This document shows positions 1 to 6,118 of a DNA stretch of 64,000 bases, one piece after another. Each line of letters opens with the position of its first letter. Position 1 is the first letter of the stretch. The notes beneath the pieces are model-generated. The model was not told the DNA's origin. It made no database searches and saw only the letters and a list, made by a program, of their open reading frames with translations. Source of the stretch: Chloroflexota bacterium (GTDB lineage: Bacteria > Chloroflexota > Anaerolineae > CG2-30-64-16); assembly GCA_026389845.1 (NCBI GenBank), contig JAPLHB010000117.1, positions 1 to 64,000 of the forward strand, in the 5' to 3' direction. Made by a program: the position numbers and the translations under genes.

Positions 1-252
1 CAGCCACACCTTGCGGCCGATGTCCCCCGCGCGCAACAGCGCCACCGTCCCCACGCACTCCGGGCACTCCGGCAATTGGCCCCGGTCGCGGCGATAGGTC
101 TCGACGTACTCCATCATGCCGGGCGCGTAGAAGGTCGCCAGGCCGGTTTGGGGCAAGGGGGTCTGCTCCCAGTAGCCGGGGAATAGATCATCGGCTTGGA
201 GCCGCGGGATAAAGGTCAGCAACCAAGCCAAGAGGACGAAACCTGCCTTCAC
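1..252 (-). CDS. Secreted protein of unknown function (3' end outside window)
   Basis: The frame is open from a GTG at 252 to the window edge and gives the first 84 residues. The start follows a purine-rich GAGAGAGAATGAT stretch. Residues 1-20 form a short signal peptide (MKAGF, then a VLLAWLLTF core), so the product is probably exported. The mature part begins DDLFPGYWEQTP and contains two cysteines in the pattern PECPEC near residue 62, followed by GDIGRKVWL. I do not recognise the family. It starts 14 bases after the MNT gene and may be co-transcribed with it. Confidence 0.6.
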   Translation of the reverse strand, partial: MKAGFVLLAWLLTFIPRLQADDLFPGYWEQTPLPQTGLATFYAPGMMEYVETYRRDRGQLPECPECVGTVALLRAGDIGRKVWL

Positions 253-265
253 ATCATTCTCTCTC

Positions 266-556
266 TCATAATGCCACCGCCTCTCGCAAAACGCGATCAC
301 GAATGCGTTCTCGCAGGCTTCGCGTCGTCACGACATCTACCTTGCAGCCCAGGAGTTGCTGAAGATCGAGCAACAGCGCGGCGCGATCGAGCAGACTGCG
401 ACCGGATTCCATGTCAACCAGGAAATCCACATCGCTTTGGGCATCCGCTTCACCTCGGGCCACCGATCCGAAGACGCGCACGTTTCGAGCGCCATGATGG
501 GTCGCCACGTACAAGATATCATTGCGCCGGCTTCTCAAAAGCTCGTAGACTTCCAT
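266..556 (-). CDS. MNT-type minimal nucleotidyltransferase (MntA-like antitoxin)
   Basis: This 96-residue protein has the minimal nucleotidyltransferase signature GSVARGEADAQSDVDFLVD (residues about 31-49), with the GS motif and the DxD metal-binding aspartates. In MntA/HepT pairs such proteins AMPylate and silence a HEPN RNase toxin encoded just downstream. Here the stop codon overlaps an ATG (ATGA at 266-269), as in those operons, but the second frame ends after six codons and no HEPN gene follows. The protein is therefore an orphan, or its partner has been lost. Function is inferred from the family. Confidence 0.85.
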   Translation of the reverse strand: MEVYELLRSRRNDILYVATHHGARNVRVFGSVARGEADAQSDVDFLVDMESGRSLLDRAALLLDLQQLLGCKVDVVTTRSLRERIRDRVLREAVAL

Positions 557-593
557 TTCCGCGCTCCCTGATGCGATAGCTACACCCGACCTG

Positions 594-602
594 TGCTATA
601 CT
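594..602 (+). promoter_or_regulatory. Extended -10 promoter for uvsE
   Basis: TGCTATACT is a perfect extended -10 element (TGn plus TATACT). No good -35 box lies upstream, which suits an extended -10 promoter. It leaves a leader of about 45 bases before uvsE. Confidence 0.5.
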
Positions 603-611
603 TCTGCTCGG

Positions 612-641
612 ATTATACACCAACTGTCAACCCAGCGTAAA
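612..641 (-). promoter_or_regulatory. Divergent promoter for the MNT gene
   Basis: On the minus strand TTTACG is followed after 18 bases by a consensus TATAAT. It faces the MNT gene and is interleaved with the uvsE promoter. Confidence 0.45.
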
Positions 642-651
642 GAGCCTTGCC

Positions 652-1629
652 ATGCGTCTCGGATTCGTCGTCAAACCGCTTGCCCGGCCCGAGCTGAAGA
701 GCCACGACAGTCGCCGGTGGCAGAACAGCCCCCACCTCAGCGTCAGCCTGGCTTATCTGCGCGACGTGTTTGCTTACCTGGTCGAGGCGCAGATCGGCAT
801 GTACCGCGTCTCGTCGGAGCTGGCCCCCTACGCCACGCACCCCGACATGCCGCAGTTCCACGCCCAGGTGGCCGAGTGTGCGGCTGAACTGGCCGAGGTG
901 GGCCGGCTGGCGCGGGCGGCCGATCTGCGGCTCTCGTTTCACCCCGCCCAGCACATCGTCCTCAACTCGCCCGACCCCGATCTGGTCGGCCGCAGCATCG
1001 CCGATCTGGTGATGCAGGGCGCCCTACTCGACGGCATGGGCCTGGGACCGGAAGCTATCGTCGTCATCCATCTGGGCGGCGTCTACGGCGATCGCGAGAC
1101 CGCGCGCGCTCGGTTTGTTCAGGCGTTCGAGCAGATACCCGAGCCGGCCCGCCGCCGGCTGGGGCTCGAAAACGACGACGTCCGCTTCGGCGTGGCCGAT
1201 ACGCTCTGGATCCACGAACGCACCGGCGTCCGCCTGGTCTTCGACACTCTGCACCACCGCTTGAACAACCCCGACGGCCGGCCGATGCGCGAGGCGTTGG
1301 CCGCGTGCCTGGCGACCTGGCCCGCCGACGTGCGCCCCAAGATCCACTTCAGCAGTCCGCGCACCGAATGGCTGGTGGAAAAGGAGCCGGGTGAGGCCGA
1401 AGGCCAGGTGCGCCAGACGCGCTGGATGTACCACGCGGATTACGTCAACCCGTTCGATTTCATTGACTTCCTACGGATGGCCGAGGGGCTGCGGGAATTC
1501 GACGTGATGATCGAGGTACGGGCGAAGGACCTGGCGTTGATCCAGTTGCGCCGCGACCTGGCGCGGTATGCGCCCGATCTGGCGGCGAAACTGGCGCCGG
1601 AACTAAAGGCAACGGATAGAAACGGATAA
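652..1629 (+). CDS. uvsE: UV damage endonuclease UvsE/UVDE
   Basis: At 325 residues this matches bacterial UvsE in length. UVDE enzymes are TIM-barrel, metal-dependent endonucleases that nick DNA 5' of UV photoproducts and start an alternative excision repair. The metal-binding residues are visible in order: FHPAQH near residue 101, VIHLGG near 143, LENDD near 175, FDTLHHRLN near 200, KIHFSSPRTEW near 233, HADYVNPFDF near 262 and IEVRAKD near 289. The ATG at 652 begins the conserved MRLGFV opening. It is followed closely by the next gene. Confidence 0.95.
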   Translation: MRLGFVVKPLARPELKSHDSRRWQNSPHLSVSLAYLRDVFAYLVEAQIGMYRVSSELAPYATHPDMPQFHAQVAECAAELAEVGRLARAADLRLSFHPAQHIVLNSPDPDLVGRSIADLVMQGALLDGMGLGPEAIVVIHLGGVYGDRETARARFVQAFEQIPEPARRRLGLENDDVRFGVADTLWIHERTGVRLVFDTLHHRLNNPDGRPMREALAACLATWPADVRPKIHFSSPRTEWLVEKEPGEAEGQVRQTRWMYHADYVNPFDFIDFLRMAEGLREFDVMIEVRAKDLALIQLRRDLARYAPDLAAKLAPELKATDRNG

Positions 1630-1633
1630 ACGG

Positions 1634-2404
1634 ATGATTGCGTCGTCAACCAACCACCCAACCACCCAATCAGCCAGCCATCCAACCACCGACTCCCCCG
1701 TCCTCGTCGTTGTCGTCAACGACCCGGCTGACTTGGCGCGAGCGCGTGAGCAGGGGTGGTATCGCATTCCGCTCGATCGTGCGCCGCGACGGGTGGCGGC
1801 CGAATGGCTGGCGTTCTACCAGACCGCCGCATTCCCGCCGGAGGAACGGTGGGCCGTGCGCTGGTTCGCGCCGGTGCGCGGCTACCGCATCGCGGCCCGC
1901 CGCGAGCTGCTCCCCGACGAGCCGGATCACCCCCGCGCCGACCAGCGCTACTACAAGGTCACGCTCGGCGCGCTGGAGCCGCTGCCCCGGCCGGTCCCCA
2001 GCCGGCGGCTGCGGCGCATCACTTTCATCGCGACCACGCTCGACCGGCTGCTCGAAGCGGAGGAGATCAACGACCTGTGGGTCAAGAGCAGCGCGCAGGA
2101 ACGGCTGTGGGCCGCGCTCAAGCAGGCCGACGTCGAGGCCGAGCGCCAGTACCCGCTGCGGGAGGATCTGCCCCAGTACGTCGCCGACTTTGCCCTGCTC
2201 TGCCGTGATGGCCGGGTGGCGTTGATTGTAGAGGACGAGCCGCGCGGCGAGGACGAGCTGCGCGAATCGCCCGCGCCCGATTACCTACTGGCAGCCGGGC
2301 AGTGGAGGCCGCTCCACGTCACGCGCGCCGAGTTGGAGACCGATCCGTCAGGCTGGGCGGCGCGTTTAGCTGCCCTGGTGGGCGAACTGGGGGGCGCTGA
2401 GTAA
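1634..2404 (+). CDS. Unknown protein with a possible nuclease-like C-terminal region
   Basis: The 256-residue product begins four bases after uvsE. Its first 20 residues (NHPTTQSASHPTT) come from a short repeat rich in CCAACCAC, and recognisable sequence starts at VLVVVVNDPADL. A WYRIPL motif follows near residue 42. The C-terminal third, QERLWAALKQADVEAERQYPL then VADFALLCRDGRVALIVEDE, resembles DUF559/Vsr-like PD-(D/E)XK folds, but the lysine of that motif is not evident. Position next to uvsE could suggest DNA repair, but this is only inference. Confidence 0.7.
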   Translation: MIASSTNHPTTQSASHPTTDSPVLVVVVNDPADLARAREQGWYRIPLDRAPRRVAAEWLAFYQTAAFPPEERWAVRWFAPVRGYRIAARRELLPDEPDHPRADQRYYKVTLGALEPLPRPVPSRRLRRITFIATTLDRLLEAEEINDLWVKSSAQERLWAALKQADVEAERQYPLREDLPQYVADFALLCRDGRVALIVEDEPRGEDELRESPAPDYLLAAGQWRPLHVTRAELETDPSGWAARLAALVGELGGAE

Positions 2405-2409
2405 CCGCT

Positions 2410-2481
2410 CGTCACGCGCTATCCACCAATCTACCGACCTGCCAGTCTACCAGCGTACCAATCTACCAGTTTACCGGAGTG
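2410..2481. repeat. Short tandem array, 8-base period
   Basis: Degenerate units such as CAATCTAC, CAGTCTAC, CAGCGTAC and CAGTTTAC repeat about six times in the gap before the patB-like gene. There is no coding potential. Confidence 0.75.
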
Positions 2482-2494
2482 AACGAACAACATC

Positions 2495-3658
2495 ATGGCC
2501 TACAACTTCGACCAAAGCATTGATCGCCGCCACTCGGACAGCGTCAAGTGGCGCGTCTTCGACGATGACGTGCTGCCCCTGTGGGTGGCGGATATGGACT
2601 TCGTTTCGCCAGAGCCGGTAGTTCGCGCCCTGACGGAGCGCGTGGCCCACGGCGTCTTCGGCTATGGCGTGGAGCCAAAAGAGCTGCGTGAACTGCTGGT
2701 GACGCGGTTGCGTGATCTCTACGACTGGATCGTAGTACCCGAAGCCATCGTCTTCGTGCCGGGAGTTGTGGTGGGCTTCAACGCCGCATGTCGAGCGATA
2801 GCAGCCCCCGGCGATGGCATCCTGGTGCAGACGCCGGTCTACGGCCCGATCCTGGATGTGCCGCGCAACTTCGGCATGACGCGCGACGAGATGGAACTGA
2901 CCTGCGGGCCGAACGGTCGCTACACTGTGGACCTCGACCGGATGGCTGCCACGATCACCGACCGCACCCGCGCGTTTGTCCTGTGCAGCCCACATAACCC
3001 GGTCGGCCGCGTGTTCGAGCAAACGGAGCTTGCGGCGATGGCCGATCTGTGCCTCAAGCGCGACCTGACCATCATCTCCGATGAAATCCACTGCGACCTG
3101 GTCTTTTCCGGCTACCGCCACACTCCGATCGCCGCGCTCGCTCCCGAAATCGAGTCCCGCACGATCACGGTGATGGCGCCGAGCAAGACGTACAACATTG
3201 CCGGCCTGGGCTGTTCGTTCGCGGTCATCCCGAATCCCGATCTGCGCAAACGATATCAGTCTGCAAGCAAGGACCTCGTACCTCATGTAGACCTCCTGGC
3301 CTTCACCGCAGCCCTGGCGGCCTATCGCGACGGCGGGCCGTGGCTGGCGGATTGCCTGCGCTACCTGGAAGGCAACCGCGACATCGTCGCGGGCTTCGTG
3401 GCCCAGCGACTGCCCGGCATCACGATGAGTCCGATGGAAGGCACCTACCTGGCGTGGCTCGACTGTCGGCAGGCGGACTTGCCCGATACCCCGGCCCAAT
3501 TCTTCTTGAAACAGGCCCGCGTGGCGATGAACGACGGTGATTGGTTCGGCCGCGGAGGCGAGGGGTTCGTCAGGCTCAACTTCGGTTGCCCGCGGGCGAC
3601 GCTGGAAACAGCCTTGGAGAGGATGGAGAAGGCGTTGATCGTGATGCGTGATGCGTGA
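2495..3658 (+). CDS. patB: PatB/MalY-type pyridoxal-phosphate C-S lyase
   Basis: This 387-residue fold-type I PLP enzyme starts MAYNFDQSIDRRHSDSVKW and has LPLWVADMDF near residue 29, both hallmarks of the MalY/PatB branch. The PLP lysine lies in APSKTYNIAGLG near residue 230. Such enzymes cleave cystathionine or cysteine conjugates, giving homocysteine or a thiol plus pyruvate and ammonia. Length is normal. A GGAG-type ribosome site lies just upstream inside the 8-base repeat region. It could equally be annotated as a general class I/II aminotransferase; the exact substrate cannot be told. Confidence 0.9.
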   Translation: MAYNFDQSIDRRHSDSVKWRVFDDDVLPLWVADMDFVSPEPVVRALTERVAHGVFGYGVEPKELRELLVTRLRDLYDWIVVPEAIVFVPGVVVGFNAACRAIAAPGDGILVQTPVYGPILDVPRNFGMTRDEMELTCGPNGRYTVDLDRMAATITDRTRAFVLCSPHNPVGRVFEQTELAAMADLCLKRDLTIISDEIHCDLVFSGYRHTPIAALAPEIESRTITVMAPSKTYNIAGLGCSFAVIPNPDLRKRYQSASKDLVPHVDLLAFTAALAAYRDGGPWLADCLRYLEGNRDIVAGFVAQRLPGITMSPMEGTYLAWLDCRQADLPDTPAQFFLKQARVAMNDGDWFGRGGEGFVRLNFGCPRATLETALERMEKALIVMRDA

Positions 3659-3677
3659 TCCGTGAGAAGCGCCAAGA

Positions 3678-3721
3678 TCACGCAGCACGCAGCACGCAGC
3701 ACGTAGCACGCAGCACGCAGC
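3678..3721. repeat. Heptanucleotide array (CACGCAG word)
   Basis: About six copies of a 7-base unit, CACGCAG with one CACGTAG variant, lie between the patB-like gene and the tRNA terminator. Confidence 0.85.
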
Positions 3722-3731
3722 AACTTTAACG

Positions 3732-3758
3732 CAAAACCCCCCGTGCCAACACGAGGGG
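3732..3758 (-). terminator. Intrinsic terminator of the tRNA unit
   Basis: On the minus strand CCCCTCGTG and CACGGGGG pair around a four-base loop and are followed by TTTT. It lies 14 bases after the tRNA-Arg 3' end. Confidence 0.8.
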
Positions 3759-3771
3759 CTTTGTTGCATCA

Positions 3772-3845
3772 TATCCCAGGAGCGATTCGAACGCTCGGCC
3801 TCTTCCTCCGCAGGGAAGCGCTCTAATCCACTGAGCTACTGGGAC
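3772..3845 (-). tRNA. tRNA-Arg (anticodon GCG)
   Basis: The 74-base cloverleaf is complete: acceptor GTCCCAG with a G-U closing pair, D arm GCTC/GAGC with an A in the loop as in arginine tRNAs, anticodon stem CTTCC/GGAAG around loop CTGCGGA, and T arm GAGCG-TTCGAAT-CGCTC. The anticodon reads GCG (CGC and CGU codons). No CCA is encoded. Most bacteria use an inosine-modified ACG anticodon here, so G34 is notable. Confidence 0.93.
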
Positions 3846-3870
3846 GTATTGACCAGATTGCGGATCAAGG

Positions 3871-3964
3871 CGGGGAGGGCGGGATTTGAACCCGCGAAGG
3901 AAGTCAATGTCTCCCTTACCCACTTAGCAGGCGGGCGCACTCAACCGGACTATGCGACCTCCCC
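3871..3964 (-). tRNA. tRNA-Ser (anticodon GCT)
   Basis: This 94-base class II tRNA has a long variable arm. The acceptor stem is GGGGAGG/CCTCCCC, the anticodon loop is CTGCTAA in stem CCCGC/GTGGG, and the T loop is TTCAAAT. It decodes AGC and AGU. It is the middle gene of a three-tRNA unit. Confidence 0.95.
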
Positions 3965-3988
3965 AAGATTACACTATTCACTTGTTGG

Positions 3989-4073
3989 CGGAGGGAGAGG
4001 GATTCGAACCCACGGTGACTTGCGCCACAACGGTTTTCAAGACCGTCGCCATAAGCCTCTCGGCCATCCCTCC
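3989..4073 (-). tRNA. tRNA-Ser (anticodon TGA)
   Basis: This 85-base class II tRNA has acceptor GGAGGGA/TCCCTCC, anticodon stem ACGGT/ACCGT and loop CTTGAAA, giving anticodon TGA for UCA-family codons. It is the first gene after the tRNA promoter and lies just downstream of serS. Confidence 0.95.
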
Positions 4074-4103
4074 GCGACGCCTCTCACCTCACGACTATAG
4101 ACA

Positions 4104-4132
4104 AGTATAGCACGATGGGAAGCAGATGTCAA
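4104..4132 (-). promoter_or_regulatory. Promoter of the tRNA unit
   Basis: On the minus strand TTGACA, a 17-base spacer and TATACT lie about 30 bases before tRNA-Ser(TGA). The unit therefore need not depend on serS read-through. Confidence 0.8.
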
Positions 4133-4149
4133 AAGCGGATGCTCGCGGT

Positions 4150-4197
4150 ACAGAGACGCGGAGACCTCCCGTGTCCCCGCGTCTTCGCGTCTCCCTT
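4150..4197. repeat. Imperfect inverted repeat after serS
   Basis: CAGAGACGCGGAGAC and the later CGCGTCTTCGCGTCTC form a long imperfect hairpin built of GACGCG-type words. It lies just past the serS stop and could act as a terminator or be one more dispersed repeat. Confidence 0.5.
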
Positions 4198-4204
4198 CTC
4201 CGCG

Positions 4205-5485
4205 TCACCCAATCCACTCCAGTCCCCCCATATACGGCCTCAGCACCTCCGGCACGATGATCGAGCCGTCGGCCTGCTGATAGGTCTCGATCACCGCGAT
4301 CATCACCCGCGGCAGGGCCAGGCCCGAGCCGTTGAGGGTGTGAACGTATTCCGGCTTGGCGCCCGGCTCCGGCCGGAAGCGGATGTTCGCGCGCCGCGCC
4401 TGGAAATCGCCGAAATTGCTGAGCGAGCTGACCTCCAACCACTCCTGGCACCCCGGCGCCCACATCTCAAGGTCGTATTTCACCATGGCCGAGAAGCTCA
4501 GGTCGGCCGTGCACATCTGGATGACGCGGTAGGGGATACCCAGCCCGCGGCAGACGTCCTCGGCATTGTCAATCAGAGTCATTAGCTCGTCCATCGAGGT
4601 TTCGGGCCGGACGAACTTGACCATCTCTACCTTGTCGAACTGGTGGCCGCGCTTGATGCCGCGCACGTCTCGCCCCGCGCTCATCTTCTCCCGCCGGAAG
4701 CAAGGGGTGTAAGCCACGTGATAGATCGGCAGCCTGGCGCCGTCGAGGATTTCGTCTCGGTAGAGGTTCGTCACCGGCACCTCGGCCGTGGGAATCCACC
4801 AGAAGTCCTCTTCCGCGTCGTGATACAGATTGTCGCCGAACTTAGGCAGATTGCCCGTGCCCACCAGCACCTCGGCCTTAACCATGTAGGGCGGCGCGAC
4901 CTCAGTGTAGCCGTGCTTCCCCGTGTGCAGGTCGAGCATCCAGGCGATCAGCGCCCGCTGCAGACGCGCGCCCGCGCCCTTGAGCACGTAGAAGCGGCTG
5001 CCGCTCAACTTGACCCCGCGGTCGAAGTCAATGATGTCCAGCGCCGTGCCCAAATCCCAATGCGGCAGCGGCTCGAAGTCAAACTCCGGCAGCCGGCCCT
5101 CGGTCCGCACCAGCACGTTTTCGCTCTCGTCTTTGCCCACCGGCACGCTAGGATGCGGCAGGTTGGGGATACGGAGCATGACGTTGCCGAACGCCGCCTC
5201 CACCTGCGCCAACTCCTCATCCAGCCCCTTGATCTCGTCGCCGATCTGCCCCAGACGCGCCTGCATGGCCTGGCCCTCGGCCCGCTTCCCCTCGCGCATG
5301 AGCTGGCCGATCTGCTTCGAGCCGGTGTTGCGCTCGGCGCGCAAGGCCTCGACGCGCGTAAGGATCGCCCGCCGCTGCTCGTCCAACTCCAACGCCTGGG
5401 CCACCGGCGCATCGGTCGCAGCCAGTGCCTTCATTGCCGCAAGCACCTGCTCGCGGTTCTCGCGCATGAAACGAATGTCTAGCAT
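4205..5485 (-). CDS. serS: Seryl-tRNA synthetase
   Basis: The 426-residue class II synthetase charges tRNA-Ser (and tRNA-Sec where present) in the cytoplasm. The N-terminal coiled-coil arm that grips the long variable arm spans about residues 25-105. The catalytic core contains TGNLPKFGDNLYH, FRREKMSAGRDVRGIKRGHQF (motif 2 region), and motif 3 GSGLALPRVMIAVIETYQ near the C terminus. The ATG at 5485 was chosen because MLDIRFMRENREQV is the conserved start and AAGGGGGA precedes it; the frame stays open upstream only through the T-box leader. Expression is probably controlled by that leader. Two tRNA-Ser genes lie downstream. Confidence 0.97.
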   Translation of the reverse strand: MLDIRFMRENREQVLAAMKALAATDAPVAQALELDEQRRAILTRVEALRAERNTGSKQIGQLMREGKRAEGQAMQARLGQIGDEIKGLDEELAQVEAAFGNVMLRIPNLPHPSVPVGKDESENVLVRTEGRLPEFDFEPLPHWDLGTALDIIDFDRGVKLSGSRFYVLKGAGARLQRALIAWMLDLHTGKHGYTEVAPPYMVKAEVLVGTGNLPKFGDNLYHDAEEDFWWIPTAEVPVTNLYRDEILDGARLPIYHVAYTPCFRREKMSAGRDVRGIKRGHQFDKVEMVKFVRPETSMDELMTLIDNAEDVCRGLGIPYRVIQMCTADLSFSAMVKYDLEMWAPGCQEWLEVSSLSNFGDFQARRANIRFRPEPGAKPEYVHTLNGSGLALPRVMIAVIETYQQADGSIIVPEVLRPYMGGLEWIG

Positions 5486-5499
5486 ATTGTCCCCCTTTG

Positions 5500-5550
5500 A
5501 CGAACGACGAATGACGAATGACGAATGACGAATGACGAATGACGAATGAC
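5500..5550. repeat. Heptanucleotide array (ACGAATG word) in the serS leader
   Basis: Seven or so copies of ACGAATG sit between the T-box terminator and the serS ribosome site, so they are part of the serS mRNA leader. Confidence 0.9.
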
Positions 5551-5590
5551 GAGCACTTTTCGTCCGTCGTCGCCGGCCGTTCGTCCAATG

Positions 5591-5890
5591 AAAACACCCC
5601 CCATCCGCGGCCTGTCGCGCGTGACAGGCCAGGGGACGAGGGGCGCTCGTGGTGCCACCCTGGTTCGCCGGGACCTCGCGATCACGGCCTTGTGGGGTCA
5701 TTGACCCCTGGCCCGCTAACGGGGGCCGGTCGGCGGCCCATACTGCCTTTCCCAGCAGAGGCGGCTCCCACGCCGCCGGGCATGGGAGCCCGGCCAGCCT
5801 CTTGAGAAAAGGGTTCCGGGCCGCGGCTCGGGAGGGGATTTCGGGCATCCGACCCGCCGCCTCGCACCATCCGGCGGCTCTCTGAAGGGT
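5591..5890 (-). promoter_or_regulatory. T-box riboswitch controlling serS
   Basis: The T-box core AGGGTGGCACCACGAG (5646-5661, minus strand) matches the AGGGTGGnACCGCG consensus that pairs with the uncharged tRNA acceptor end. Upstream, AGAGAGCCGCCGGATGGTGC resembles the start of Stem I with its GGTGC turn, and AATCCCCTCCCGAG is the probable specifier region; a UCC (Ser) triplet fits but is not proven. Downstream, GGCCTGTC/GACAGGCC nested within CGCCCC/GGGGTG and followed by TTTT (5591-5646) forms the terminator. Uncharged tRNA-Ser should favour antitermination. The section at 5758-5792 matches a dispersed hairpin repeat. Confidence 0.85.
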
Positions 5891-5942
5891 CTGAAATGCC
5901 GTACTTGGCTCCGTCATAGCCATTTGCCTCTTGACGGCTGGG

Positions 5943-5971
5943 AGTATAGCACAGCCTCCCAGTCGTGTCAA
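5943..5971 (-). promoter_or_regulatory. serS promoter
   Basis: On the minus strand, TTGACA, 17 bases, TATACT: a full consensus apart from one base of the -10. Transcription would start near 5936, before the T-box Stem I. Confidence 0.85.
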
Positions 5972-6020
5972 AGACCTCCCAGGAGTCTACTGCCTGCTGT
6001 CCACAGGTATTTTATACCCA

Positions 6021-6049
6021 TTGACGCGCCTGCAAAGAAATGCTACGAT
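6021..6049 (+). promoter_or_regulatory. Promoter of the secreted beta-repeat gene
   Basis: TTGACG, a 17-base spacer and TACGAT, about 70 bases before the start codon at 6119. Confidence 0.65.
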
Positions 6050-6118
6050 GTGTGCGTCGCCGAGTCAGGCCCGCTCAAACACCAGGCTCGGCTTTGACAA
6101 CACCCGCGGGAGGAGAAA

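Noticed and set aside
2471-3772. Long open frame on the minus strand opposite the patB-like gene
   Set aside because: It is antisense to a clear PLP enzyme, has no family features, and long antisense frames are expected in GC-rich DNA. Similar antisense frames opposite topA (19497-22292) and the first glycyl-radical enzyme (43662-45284) were rejected for the same reason.
5486-5971. N-terminal extension of SerS by 162 codons
   Set aside because: The extension translates the T-box leader and the ACGAATG array; a strong ribosome site lies directly before the conserved start at 5485.
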